DNA of 64,000 nt from JACDAN01 sp963847235. GTDB lineage: Bacteria; Actinomycetota; Thermoleophilia; Gaiellales; Gaiellaceae. The stretch spans positions 1 to 64,000 of the forward strand of contig CAWJYU010000010.1 of assembly GCA_963847235.1 (NCBI GenBank). The letters run 5' to 3'. The translations under genes were made by a program, and so were the position numbers. A model generated the notes under the pieces. It was not told where the DNA came from and ran no database searches. It saw only the letters and a list, made by a program, of their open reading frames with translations. The first letter of the stretch is position 1, and each line of letters begins with the position of its first letter. Positions 11,257-19,310 of the stretch are shown here, one piece after another.

Positions 11257-12057
11257 CTAGTCCCGCTTCCGGTCGTACGCCGCCGGCGCAGGCACATCCG
11301 CGTCGTCCTGCGAGACTCGGTCGTCCGTCCGGTCCGTCGTCCGGTCGTACGCCGCCGGTGCAGGCGCATCCGCGTCGTCGTGCGAGACCCGGTCGTCCGT
11401 CCGGTAATCGGTGCTGACCGTCGACCGGCGCGTGTCGGCGATCGTGGCGTCGGCGCGGCGGTGGTACCGCTCGCCCCACATGCCTCCGATGATGCCGCCG
11501 ACGAACATCGCCACGATTGCGCCGATGCCGCTGGCGATCGCGGCCGTCGTCAGAGCGTCGCTGTCGAACCACTGCGGCAGGTCGACGTTCTCGAAGACGT
11601 CGTACTCCGCGCCGGCCCAGGCACCGAGCCCAGCGAGGATCGCTGCGAAGATCAGCGTCCAGACGCCGGTCGCGAAGCCGTTACGCGCTCCGTCGTACCG
11701 CGCGATCCGCCCGGCCGCCCAGCCGCCGATCAGGTAGGCGACGAAGAGGACGGCGACTCCGCCGATCAGGCTGCCGATCGAGAGGTCCTCGGCGTTCTCC
11801 TCGAGCCCGGTTTGGTAGCCGACGACGCCGAAGGCGGCACCGACCAGCCCGGCGAGGATGATCACCGTCGAGAGCGCCGTCAGCATGCCGACGAGGCTCG
11901 CGGGGATGTCGATCCCTCCGAAGCGCTCGCGCGCCGCGTGGATCCCGGCATACGGGTCCGCGGTCGTCTCGTGCTCCGTGCGGGCCTCGACCGGTCGTGC
12001 GCCGTCGACCCTCTCGTCGACGCGGGTTTCCTGTGTGTCCCTCGTTCTTGTTGCCAT
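11257..12057 (-). CDS. Four-TM hypothetical membrane protein with repeated tail
   Basis: An N-terminal charged cytoplasmic segment of about 50 residues is followed by four hydrophobic segments (around residues 53-80, 96-116, 129-150 and 168-192). A charged C-terminal tail contains two 24-residue tandem repeats with the core DDRVSxDDADxPAPAAYDR. No catalytic motif is visible and I do not recognise a family. The start ATG has a Shine-Dalgarno (aaggggc, about 8 bases). Upstream lie two GGGGTCTGACCCC repeats. A stress-response or envelope role is conceivable but unsupported. Confidence 0.75.
   Translation of the reverse strand: MATRTRDTQETRVDERVDGARPVEARTEHETTADPYAGIHAARERFGGIDIPASLVGMLTALSTVIILAGLVGAAFGVVGYQTGLEENAEDLSIGSLIGGVAVLFVAYLIGGWAAGRIARYDGARNGFATGVWTLIFAAILAGLGAWAGAEYDVFENVDLPQWFDSDALTTAAIASGIGAIVAMFVGGIIGGMWGERYHRRADATIADTRRSTVSTDYRTDDRVSHDDADAPAPAAYDRTTDRTDDRVSQDDADVPAPAAYDRKRD
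11271..11404. repeat. Two 62-nt tandem direct repeats inside the membrane-protein gene
   Basis: Near-identical copies at 11271-11332 and 11343-11404 start with ggtcgtacgccgccgg and end with ggtcgtccgtccgg. The 72-nt period encodes a 24-residue repeat. They sit at the 3' end of the gene, and copy number may vary between strains. Confidence 0.8.
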
Positions 12058-12144
12058 CTCGTGCCCCTTTCGTGAGGTCGAGATGGGTTGTTCCCGATGG
12101 TCGCTCCGTCGAATCCCGCCAAGATCTCAGTCGGTCCGACTCAA

Positions 12145-12211
12145 GGGGTCTGACCCCAAGCGGCCCGGGGCGCGAGTCCTCCGGCCGCCCCGAGGCCTGG
12201 GGTCTGACCCC
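12145..12211. repeat. Paired GGGGTCTGACCCC palindromes flanking a hairpin
   Basis: Direct copies of ggggtctgaccccaagcg start at 12145 and 12199. Between them cggggcg and cgccccg form a 7-bp stem. The outer flanks also repeat gttgttccc (near 12088 and 12230). The 13-mer is the same as at 6609/6748. This fills the gap between the membrane protein gene and the gene below; no gene is seen here. Confidence 0.75.
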
Positions 12212-12251
12212 AAGCGCCCGGCGAGCTGGTTGTTCCCCCGTGGAGGCTCGG

Positions 12252-12716
12252 TCAGATCTCGGCTCGAACCGAGGTTCCGTCGGCTCGATGGAGGACCAGA
12301 CCGACCAAGTCGTCGGGGTGCGCGTCCACCAGCGCGGCGAAGGCGTTGTTCTCGACGCGGGCCGGTCGAGATTCCTGGAGCCAGGCAACGTCCACTGTCC
12401 TGATGTGGTCGGCGACGAGCCCGAAGACGAGGGTCGGAGAGCCGTCGGTCTCCTGCGAGAAGCAGAAGACCAACCCATCCGCGTCGACAGCTTCCGTCGT
12501 CAGCCCGGCTCCGGACGGCTGAAGCCGAACACTCACTCCGCCCCAGCTCTCGATGCGGGCGGCAATCGCGTCGTCAGGCCCGGGGATCCGTTCCATCGCC
12601 ACGTGCCATCCATCCGCGTGACGCAGCACCGAGTAGAGCTCGTCGGGCTGACCTCGTTCGTCGTCCGAGACCATGTACGCGAGGCCGCCTGAGAACCCGC
12701 CTTCGCGCTTGCTCAT
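12252..12716 (-). CDS. Hypothetical protein downstream of dusB
   Basis: A 154-residue soluble protein without a signal peptide or membrane segment; I do not recognise a family. Segments such as DELYSVLRHADGWHVAMERI and DGLVFCFSQETDG suggest a compact alpha/beta domain. It starts with an ATG overlapping the dusB stop by four bases (ATGA), so it is co-translated with dusB. A role linked to tRNA modification is only a guess from position. Confidence 0.6.
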   Translation of the reverse strand: MSKREGGFSGGLAYMVSDDERGQPDELYSVLRHADGWHVAMERIPGPDDAIAARIESWGGVSVRLQPSGAGLTTEAVDADGLVFCFSQETDGSPTLVFGLVADHIRTVDVAWLQESRPARVENNAFAALVDAHPDDLVGLVLHRADGTSVRAEI

Positions 12717-13772
12717 CCTCCGCCGTAGATCGAGATCGGGAGGTCGAGCTCGACCTCGTCGAGGCGCGGGTGCTCCTTCTCGAGGCTCGCGAGGACGAAG
12801 TGTGCGCCAGGCGCCGCGGCGAAGAGACGCTCCTCGACGTGAGCGACTGTCTCGAGCTCCACGAGCTCCTGTTTGAACGGTCGCGGGAAGCGACCCGCGG
12901 CCGAGGTACCAGCCGTAGAACTTCTTCAGGAAGCCCGTTGCCTTGCGCTCGCCGAGCTCACGCACGGTCTCGCGCATGAAGAGCACGAGCTCGGCGACGA
13001 CCTCCTCGCGCGTCGGCTCCTCGTCCGAGTCTCCGACGATCTCGCGGATCGCCCAGGGGTTCCCCTGCGCCGCCCGGCCGACCATCACCGCGGCGGCGCC
13101 GGTGGTCGCCAGAACCGTCTGCGCACGAGCGCGTGACGTCACGTCCCCGGAAGCGATCACAGGAACATCCACGAGCTCGACCAGCTCGGCGGTCAGGGAG
13201 TGGTCGGCCTCGCCGGTGTACATCTGCTTCGCCGACCGCGGGTGCAGCGTCAGCGTCGCGGCGCCGGCGTCCACGAGCCGCGGCCCGAGCTCGAGGCAGG
13301 CGCGCGAGCCGTTCTCGAGGCCGCGTCGCATCTTCACGGAGACCGGCACCGAGACGGCCTCGGCCACGGCCCGCACGATCGCCGCTGCGCGCTCTGGCTC
13401 GCCGAGACAGGTCGCGCCGGCGCCAGTCTTCGTCACCTTTCGGACCGGGCAGCCGAAGTTGATGTCCACGAGGTCGGCGCCGGCCGCCTCAACCATGCGC
13501 GCCGCCTCGGCCATCGTGGCGGGCTCGCCACCGAAGATCTGGATCGCCAGCGGATGCTCGTCGGAGGCGATCCTGAGATAGCCGAGCGTCCGCTCGTTTC
13601 GGTGCTCGAGCCCGGCGCAGCTGACCATCTCCGAGCACACGAGGCCGGCCCCGTACCGGCGCCCCTGGCGGCGAAATGCCTGCACGCTCACCCCCGCCAT
13701 CGGGGCGAGGACGACGCGCGTGGGAATCTCGACGTCCCGGATTCTCCAGGATGTCCGCAGATTTACCTGCAC
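12713..13772 (-). CDS. dusB: tRNA-dihydrouridine synthase (one frameshift)
   Basis: FMN-dependent TIM-barrel enzyme that reduces uridines in the tRNA D-loop. Visible are the start IPTRVVLAPMAGVS, QIFGGEP, the signature DLVDINFGCPVRKVTKTGAG with the catalytic Cys, KMRRGLENG, LTLHPRSAKQMYTGEADHS and VMVGRAAQGNPWAI. The frame breaks near 12895: GRFPRPFKQELVELETVAHV and LPISIYGGG continue one frame over to TGA at 12713. The GTG start at 13772 is supported by VNLRTSWRIRDVEIP and by a TACCTT hexamer 10 bases upstream. It is divergent from greA. Bacillus dusB also precedes lysS. Confidence 0.93.
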
Positions 13773-13800
13773 AGAGCGGGAAAAGGTAGCGGAATGCCTG

Positions 13801-13829
13801 TTGACGTCGCCCTCCGCCGTCGCTACCAT
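13801..13829 (+). promoter_or_regulatory. Sigma-70-type promoter of greA
   Basis: TTGACG at 13801-13806, a 17-base spacer, and TACCAT at 13824-13829. The predicted transcript start near 13836 leaves a leader of about 57 bases with an AAGGAGG Shine-Dalgarno at 13878-13884. Confidence 0.75.
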
Positions 13830-13892
13830 GCGCGCCTTCCGCGACGGCCTCTCTTGGGCCGCGCGTTTTTTTGGGTCAAGGAGGCCATTGAC

Positions 13893-14369
13893 GTGAGAGA
13901 AGTGATCCTCACTCCCGAGGGTTACAAGAAGCTGAAGGACGAGATCCAGTATCTCTCGACCGACAAGCGCAGGGAGGTCGCCGACCGCATCCGCATCGCG
14001 CGCGAGTTCGGCGACATCAGCGAGAACGCCGAGTACGACCACGCGAAGAACGAGCAGGCCATGCTCGAGCACAGGATCGCCCAGCTCGAGGAGCGCCTGA
14101 TCGCGGCCCGCGTGATCGACAAGAAGGAGATCTCGAAGGACGTCGTCAGCGTCGGCTCGAAGGTCCGGCTGCGCGACGTCGCCGCCAAGGAGACCGTCGA
14201 GTACCACATCGTCGGCTCCGCGGAGGCGAACCCGCTCGAGCAGAAGCTCTCCAACGAGTCGCCGGTCGGCCGCGCCATCCTCGGCAAGAAGAAGGGCGAG
14301 ACCGTCGAGGTCTCGACGCCGAAGGGCAAGGCCCTGAAGTACAAGATCATGGAGATTCGCGCCGCCTGA
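13893..14369 (+). CDS. greA: Transcription elongation factor GreA
   Basis: Rescues backtracked RNA polymerase by stimulating transcript cleavage. The 158 residues show an N-terminal coiled coil (LTPEGYKKLKDEIQYLS, then DISENAEYDHAKNEQ with the acidic tip residues) and a C-terminal FKBP-like domain (SVGSKVRLRD, SPVGRAILGKKKGETVEV). The GTG at 13893 is chosen because AAGGAGG lies 8 bases before it. Confidence 0.96.
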   Translation: MREVILTPEGYKKLKDEIQYLSTDKRREVADRIRIAREFGDISENAEYDHAKNEQAMLEHRIAQLEERLIAARVIDKKEISKDVVSVGSKVRLRDVAAKETVEYHIVGSAEANPLEQKLSNESPVGRAILGKKKGETVEVSTPKGKALKYKIMEIRAA

Positions 14370-14420
14370 CCCCGAAATTGTGACGCCGGGGCCAGCCGGT
14401 CTCGTCGTTACGCTCGACCG

Positions 14421-15005
14421 ATGTTCGAGCGATTCACCGCGAGCGCTCGGCAGGTGGTCGTGCTGGCACAGGAGGAGGCGCGGAGTCTCAAGCACGGCTA
14501 CATCGGGACCGAGCATCTGCTGCTCGGGCTGATTCGTGAGAACGGACGGGCTACGACGACGCTGCGTGCGCACAATGTCGAGCTCCAGCCGGCCCGCGAC
14601 TGGGTCGTCGAGGAAATCGGCGAAGGCGACGAGGAGCCGCCTGCGGGCCAGCTTCCGCTGACTCCTCGGATGAAGAAGATCTTCGAGCTCGCGCTCGAGG
14701 ACGCACAGGCGCTCGGCCACAATGCAATCGGAACGCAGCACCTGCTGATCGCGCTGCTGCACGAGGGGCAGGGTGCCGCGCTCGACGCACTTCGTGCGCT
14801 CGGGGCGCCGCCCGAGGACGTCTGGGTCTCGGCGTACCGGCAGCTCGGGGTCGACCCGCCGCCGTACGTCCAGGCCGGATTGCCGAGCCTTGCACGGCCC
14901 CGCGAGCGCCGTGAGTGGGCACGGTCGGTTCGCGAGGTTACGGCGGCTGCCGCCGGAGCATGGTTCCTCGTCGGCCTGTTCCTCGGCTGGCTGATCTGGG
15001 GCTAG
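14421..15005 (+). CDS. Membrane-anchored Clp N-domain protein without ATPase
   Basis: The 194 residues consist of two Clp_N repeats (MFERFTASARQVVVLAQEEA, GYIGTEHLLLGLIREN; then LTPRMKKIFELALEDAQALG, AIGTQHLLIALLHEG), an arginine-rich linker, and one C-terminal TM segment (about 174-192) ending in GWLIWG. Both AAA+ modules of ClpC are absent. The repeat domain is clearly homologous to the N-domain of ClpC at 26.87 kb. The family domain binds adaptors and substrates, so a membrane-tethered adaptor or decoy is plausible. The ATG lies 6 bases after TACGCT. It lies between greA and lysS. Confidence 0.85.
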   Translation: MFERFTASARQVVVLAQEEARSLKHGYIGTEHLLLGLIRENGRATTTLRAHNVELQPARDWVVEEIGEGDEEPPAGQLPLTPRMKKIFELALEDAQALGHNAIGTQHLLIALLHEGQGAALDALRALGAPPEDVWVSAYRQLGVDPPPYVQAGLPSLARPRERREWARSVREVTAAAAGAWFLVGLFLGWLIWG

Positions 15006-15028
15006 ACCGCCGCGTAGACTCGGCCGCC

Positions 15029-16393
15029 ATGAGCGGGCTGCCGAAGCGCTTTCCCGACCGTGTCGAGATTGCCTCGGTTCGCGCGGAGGCCGAGCCGCTC
15101 GAGGCCGGCGCGGAGGCCGAGGAGACACGGCGCGTGGCCGGGCGGGTCATGGCTCGGCGGGATATGGGCAAGCTCGTCTTCCTCGACCTCGTCGACCGGT
15201 CCGGGCGGATCCAGCTGCTCTGCGCTCAGGAGCGAACCGGCCCGGTCGACCTCGACCTGGGCGACATCGTCGGCGCCGAGGGCCGGCCCACGAAGACCAG
15301 ACGGGGCGAGCCCTCGCTCGCCGTCGACGAGTTGACGCTCCTCGCGAAGATCAAGCGGCCGCTGCCCGACACCTTCCACGGCGTCCAGGACACGGAGACG
15401 CGCTACCGGCAGCGCTACCTCGACCTCCTGATCAACGAGGAGTCGCGCGAGCTCGCGCTCACGCGAACGCGCATCGTCGCCGAGGCACGGCGCTGGCTCG
15501 ACTCGGAGGGCTTCGTCGAGGTCGAGACTCCGATCCTCCAGCCCCGGTACGGCGGCGGCTTCGCCGAGCCGTTCGTCACCCACTACAACCACCTCGACCA
15601 GGACTATTACCTCCGGATCGCCGACGAGCTCTACCTCAAGCGCCTGATCGTCGGCGGCCTCGACAAGGTCTACGAGCTCGGCAAGGACTTCCGGAACGAG
15701 GGCATCTCCTACAAGCACCAGCCCGAGTTCACACAGCTCGAGTGGTACGAGGCCTACGCCGACTACCGCGACACGATGGAGCGGATCGAGCGCCTCGTCG
15801 AGCACCTCGCGCAGGCCATCAACGGCACCACGAAGGTCACGTACCGGGGACACGAGCTCGATCTCGCGCGGCCCTGGCGGCGCGTGAAGCTCGTCGACGC
15901 CCTCGAGGAGCACGGGCTCTGGACGCGCGACCCCGACGATCTGCGCGCCCGGCTCGAGGAGCGCGAAATCGACACGAAGGCCGACCGGACCTGGGCGCAG
16001 CTCGTCGACCACGCGCTGACTTCGTTCGTCGAGCCGGCCCTGATCGAGCCGTCGATCCTCCACGACTACCCGATCGAGCTCTCGCCGTTCGCCCGCGCCA
16101 CCGACGACGACCCGACGATCGTCGAGCGCTTCGAGTTCTTCGTCGGAGGCACGGAGCTCGGCAACGCCTTCAGCGAGTTGAACGACCCGGACGAGCAGGC
16201 CGAGCGGTTCGCGCAGCAGGCGTCCGAGGTCGGCGGCGAGCAGGATGACCCGGACTACGTGGAGGCGCTCGCGTACGGAATGCCTCCGACCGGCGGCCTC
16301 GGGGTCGGGATCGACCGGCTGACGATGGTGCTGACCGGCCGAGACACGATCCGCGACGTGATCCTGTTCCCTGCCCTTCGGTCGGTCAGCTAG
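15029..16393 (+). CDS. lysS: Lysine--tRNA ligase (class II)
   Basis: Charges tRNA-Lys. An OB-fold anticodon domain (GRVMARRDMGKLVFLDLVD, QLLCAQE) precedes the class II core. Motif 1 lies around VEVETPILQP, motif 2 is KDFRNEGISYKHQPEFTQLE, and motif 3 is GLGVGIDRLTMVLTG. The 454 residues are shorter than the E. coli enzyme (about 505) because the N-terminal extension is trimmed. A TAGACT hexamer lies 8 bases before the ATG with no Shine-Dalgarno. The 3' end overlaps the convergent phosphatase gene by 8 bases. Confidence 0.95.
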   Translation: MSGLPKRFPDRVEIASVRAEAEPLEAGAEAEETRRVAGRVMARRDMGKLVFLDLVDRSGRIQLLCAQERTGPVDLDLGDIVGAEGRPTKTRRGEPSLAVDELTLLAKIKRPLPDTFHGVQDTETRYRQRYLDLLINEESRELALTRTRIVAEARRWLDSEGFVEVETPILQPRYGGGFAEPFVTHYNHLDQDYYLRIADELYLKRLIVGGLDKVYELGKDFRNEGISYKHQPEFTQLEWYEAYADYRDTMERIERLVEHLAQAINGTTKVTYRGHELDLARPWRRVKLVDALEEHGLWTRDPDDLRARLEEREIDTKADRTWAQLVDHALTSFVEPALIEPSILHDYPIELSPFARATDDDPTIVERFEFFVGGTELGNAFSELNDPDEQAERFAQQASEVGGEQDDPDYVEALAYGMPPTGGLGVGIDRLTMVLTGRDTIRDVILFPALRSVS

Positions 16394-16925
16394 GACGCAC
16401 GCCGAACAGGAGCTCCGCGAGGCGCTCGGTCAGCGCCCGGACCTCGAGTGCCGTGCTGTGGAAGACCTCAGGCGAGCCGCCGAGGGGGTCGGCGATCTCC
16501 GGACGGAGCCCATCCGGCCGCGCTTCGTCGGCCCGCTGAACCGCACGACGCGGGTCGGCGTCCGCGCCGGCTTCCTCGAGCAGCGTCACGAGCTCGGGGA
16601 CGGTGAACGTGCGCTCCCGGCGCGCCCCGCCCTCGGTGACGGCGGCCGCGAGATGGTGGTACTCGAAGCCGAGCACGAGATCCGCGTCCGACAGGTCCAC
16701 GTTGCTGACGCATCGCGCGCGGTGCTCGTTCAGATCGAGGTCGAGCGACGGGGCGAGCTCGAGCGCCTCGGGTAGAGCCCCCACGGGGCCGAGGTCGAGA
16801 GTGCCTGCGGACGTCGTTCGCACGGGCAGGCCCTCGGTCAGCCGCCGCATGAGCCCCTCGCCGATCGCGCTCCGGAAGCGGTTGCCCGTGCAGATGAAGA
16901 CGACGTCGAAGGGGTCCTCGGGCAC
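16386..16925 (-). CDS. Low-molecular-weight protein-tyrosine-phosphatase family protein
   Basis: The 179 residues start at a GTG and carry the P-loop CTGNRFRS (C-x5-R-S) at about residues 12-19 and a C-terminal ADPLGGS with the general-acid Asp. Both are diagnostic of LMW-PTP/Wzb-type enzymes. Directly downstream on the other strand begins the exopolysaccharide cluster with a BY-kinase, so it may dephosphorylate that kinase; this is inference. Arsenate reductase activity is an alternative in this fold. A TAGGTT hexamer is 6 bases from the start. Confidence 0.85.
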   Translation of the reverse strand: MPEDPFDVVFICTGNRFRSAIGEGLMRRLTEGLPVRTTSAGTLDLGPVGALPEALELAPSLDLDLNEHRARCVSNVDLSDADLVLGFEYHHLAAAVTEGGARRERTFTVPELVTLLEEAGADADPRRAVQRADEARPDGLRPEIADPLGGSPEVFHSTALEVRALTERLAELLFGVRPS

Positions 16926-16986
16926 CTCGCCAACCTATCGGCGCGGCAGGCGGCTGCGGTTATCGTCCAGCGCCGTCCCCGAGCAG

Positions 16987-17871
16987 ATGCGCTTCTCCGT
17001 CGTGATCCCAACGCTTGCCCGCCCCGAGCCGCTGCGCGAGACGCTCGAGAGCGTGCTTGCCTGCGATCCGCCGGCCGACGAGGTGATCGTCGTGGACGCT
17101 GATCCCGAGGGGTCCGGAGCGGCCGTAGCTGCGTCCTTCGGAGATCGTGTGACCGTCCTCTCGAGCCCCCGAGGACTGACCATCCAGCGAAACCGCGCGC
17201 TCGACGCCGCCATCGGCGACGTCCTCGTCTTCCTCGACGACGACGTCCAGGTCGAGCCTGGTCTGTTCGCCGGTCTCCAAGCCCCCTTCCGCGACCCGAC
17301 CATCGTCGCCGCGACCGGTCGCATCATCGAGCCGGACCTCGGGCGGCGCGGGGGCACCGGCTCCTTCCTCCGGGGCCTCGTCGTGCGCGGGCCGGAAGGG
17401 AGCTTCACGCGTGCCGGCTACCCGCGCCGGCTCACGCGGGTCGATCGTGAGGCCGACGTCGAGTTCATGCAGGGCTGCTTCATGAGCGTCCGCCGTGAGC
17501 TCGCCGCGCAGGTCCGCTTCGACGAGGAGCTCGCCGACTACGGGCTTGGGGAGGACGAGGACTTCGCGTACCGCGTGTCGCGCCATGGCCGGATTCGCTA
17601 CCTCCCGAGCCTGCGCATCGTCCACAAGAACCTCGGCTTCACGTCGAAGGATCAGCGCGCGTTCGGGCGGCTGGTGATCCGGAACCGCAGCTATCTCTTC
17701 CGGAAGAACTTCCCGCAGACGCCTGCGGCTCGGGCGCAGTTCGCCTGGCTCGTGCTCGTGCTCATCGGGCACCGGCTGGTGAACCGGGATTGGCGCGGCG
17801 CCCTCGGGCTCGTCGAGGGAGCGGCGGCCGAGCTTGGCTACCGCGGGGCGGCCGCGGGCTCGCGGGACTGA
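16987..17871 (+). CDS. Family 2 glycosyltransferase
   Basis: GT-A fold enzyme that adds a sugar during surface polysaccharide assembly. SVVIPTLARPEPLRETLESV opens the nucleotide-binding half. DVLVFLDDDVQ carries the DxD metal site, EFMQGCFMSVRR is the acceptor region, and YGLGEDEDFAYRVSRHG is the typical ED motif. The 294 residues have no clear C-terminal anchor, though AWLVLVLIGHRL is a short hydrophobic patch. An in-frame extension upstream overlaps the divergent phosphatase and is not favoured. Its 3' end overlaps the flippase gene by 34 bases. Confidence 0.88.
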   Translation: MRFSVVIPTLARPEPLRETLESVLACDPPADEVIVVDADPEGSGAAVAASFGDRVTVLSSPRGLTIQRNRALDAAIGDVLVFLDDDVQVEPGLFAGLQAPFRDPTIVAATGRIIEPDLGRRGGTGSFLRGLVVRGPEGSFTRAGYPRRLTRVDREADVEFMQGCFMSVRRELAAQVRFDEELADYGLGEDEDFAYRVSRHGRIRYLPSLRIVHKNLGFTSKDQRAFGRLVIRNRSYLFRKNFPQTPAARAQFAWLVLVLIGHRLVNRDWRGALGLVEGAAAELGYRGAAAGSRD

Positions 17872-19310
17872 CGCAGGAACGCCCAGATCCTGCGCGCGTC
17901 CTCGGGGTAGGCGACCCGCTCGAATGCCGCCAGGCCGACGAGGTAGACGATCCCGCCGGCCACGATTGCGGCGAGCAGGCTGTCGCGCAGGACGAAGGTC
18001 GTCAGGGCGAGCGCTGCGGAGGCCGCCAGCGGGCCCGAGAAGACACGCGCCCAGCCGATCGACCCGGCCGTCGCCCGGGCGATCCCGAGCAGCGCGACCG
18101 CGAGGACGATCTGCGTGAGCAGCGCAGCGAGCGCGGCGCCGTCGAGCGAGCGTGCCGGGATGAGGATCAGGCTGGCGGCGATGTTGAACGCTGTCATCGC
18201 CCCGTAGACGATCGCCGTAGCTCGCTGGCGGTTCTGCGCCACGAGCATCCCGCCGGAGACGAACGCGATCGAGTACACGACGATCGCCGGCGCGAGCAGC
18301 TGGAGCGGCACGACGGCCTCGTCGAACTCCCGGCCGAAGACGAGGTGGACGATCGGCTCGCTCAGGATCGCGATGCCGACCCCGAGCGGCAGCGTGAGGG
18401 CGACGACGAGCTTGAGCGAGCCGTCGAACACCTCGCCGACCGACGGCCGCGACGTGGTCGAGAGGCGTGAAAGCACGGGAAAGACCGCGGTCGTCACGGC
18501 CCAGCTGAGGAAGAGCGTTCCCTCGAACAGCCTGAAAGCGGCGCCGTAGGCACCGACGACCTCGTCCGACTCGAGGAACGCGAGGATCGCCGTGTCCACG
18601 CGGAACATCAGCAACGAGAACACGGACGACACTCCGACGGGCGCGGCCGCGACGAGGAGCCGGCGCCAACTGCCAGTGCTGACGGCGAGGCGCGGGCGCG
18701 CCACGCGCCGCGCCATGAGCACATAGGCGAGCACCAGCGCGGCGAGCGCGCCGCCGACGAAGACGATCGAGACGGCAACGACAGACGCACCCGCCAGGAC
18801 GGCAGCGATTCCGGCCACGGCCGTGAGCAGCCGCTGGGTGATGAGCACGACCGGGACGTAGACGAGCTGCTCGAACGCCTGGTAGACGGCGAAGCACGTG
18901 GACGCAATTTGCTCTCCCAGGTGCGCGATCCCCAGGAGGAGCACGACCCAGCGCGTCTCGCCGTCGACGCCGGCGGCGGTCATTACGAGTCCTGCAGCGA
19001 GGAGGACCGGCAGGGCCAGCGCCAGCTTGAGGCCAACCGTGTTCGCGAAGTACTCGTCCAGCCGCGACCGGTCCCGCGCCACCTCGCGGGTGAGCACCTG
19101 ATCCTGTCCGAACCCCGCGAGCACGGTCAGCATGGCGGCGAGCGTGAGCCCGAACACGAAGACGCCGAACCCGCCCTCGCCGAGCTGCCGGGCGAGGACG
19201 ACGAAGAACGCGATCGAGATCAGCTTCGAGCCGACGTCCGCGGCACCGCGGTAGACGGTGTTCGCCAGGATGCGCCTCGTGCCCACGTCGGACACGTGGG
19301 TTTCGCTCAC
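17838..19310 (-). CDS. Polysaccharide flippase (Wzx/MOP family)
   Basis: A polytopic protein of 490 residues with about 12-14 hydrophobic segments, opening with RRILANTVYRGAADVGSKLI, the usual start of O-antigen and teichoic-acid flippases. It is expected to move lipid-linked oligosaccharide units across the membrane. The GTG at 19310 overlaps the stop of the upstream glycosyltransferase (GTGA), so the two are coupled. An in-frame extension upstream reads inside that gene and is rejected. Confidence 0.88.
   Translation of the reverse strand: MSETHVSDVGTRRILANTVYRGAADVGSKLISIAFFVVLARQLGEGGFGVFVFGLTLAAMLTVLAGFGQDQVLTREVARDRSRLDEYFANTVGLKLALALPVLLAAGLVMTAAGVDGETRWVVLLLGIAHLGEQIASTCFAVYQAFEQLVYVPVVLITQRLLTAVAGIAAVLAGASVVAVSIVFVGGALAALVLAYVLMARRVARPRLAVSTGSWRRLLVAAAPVGVSSVFSLLMFRVDTAILAFLESDEVVGAYGAAFRLFEGTLFLSWAVTTAVFPVLSRLSTTSRPSVGEVFDGSLKLVVALTLPLGVGIAILSEPIVHLVFGREFDEAVVPLQLLAPAIVVYSIAFVSGGMLVAQNRQRATAIVYGAMTAFNIAASLILIPARSLDGAALAALLTQIVLAVALLGIARATAGSIGWARVFSGPLAASAALALTTFVLRDSLLAAIVAGGIVYLVGLAAFERVAYPEDARRIWAFLRQSREPAAAPR

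Noticed and set aside
12252..15128. A 958-codon open frame on the minus strand through greA, the Clp_N gene and dusB
   Set aside because: Only the dusB and downstream hypothetical parts have protein similarity. The upper two thirds are a shadow of greA and the Clp_N gene, caused by high GC content.
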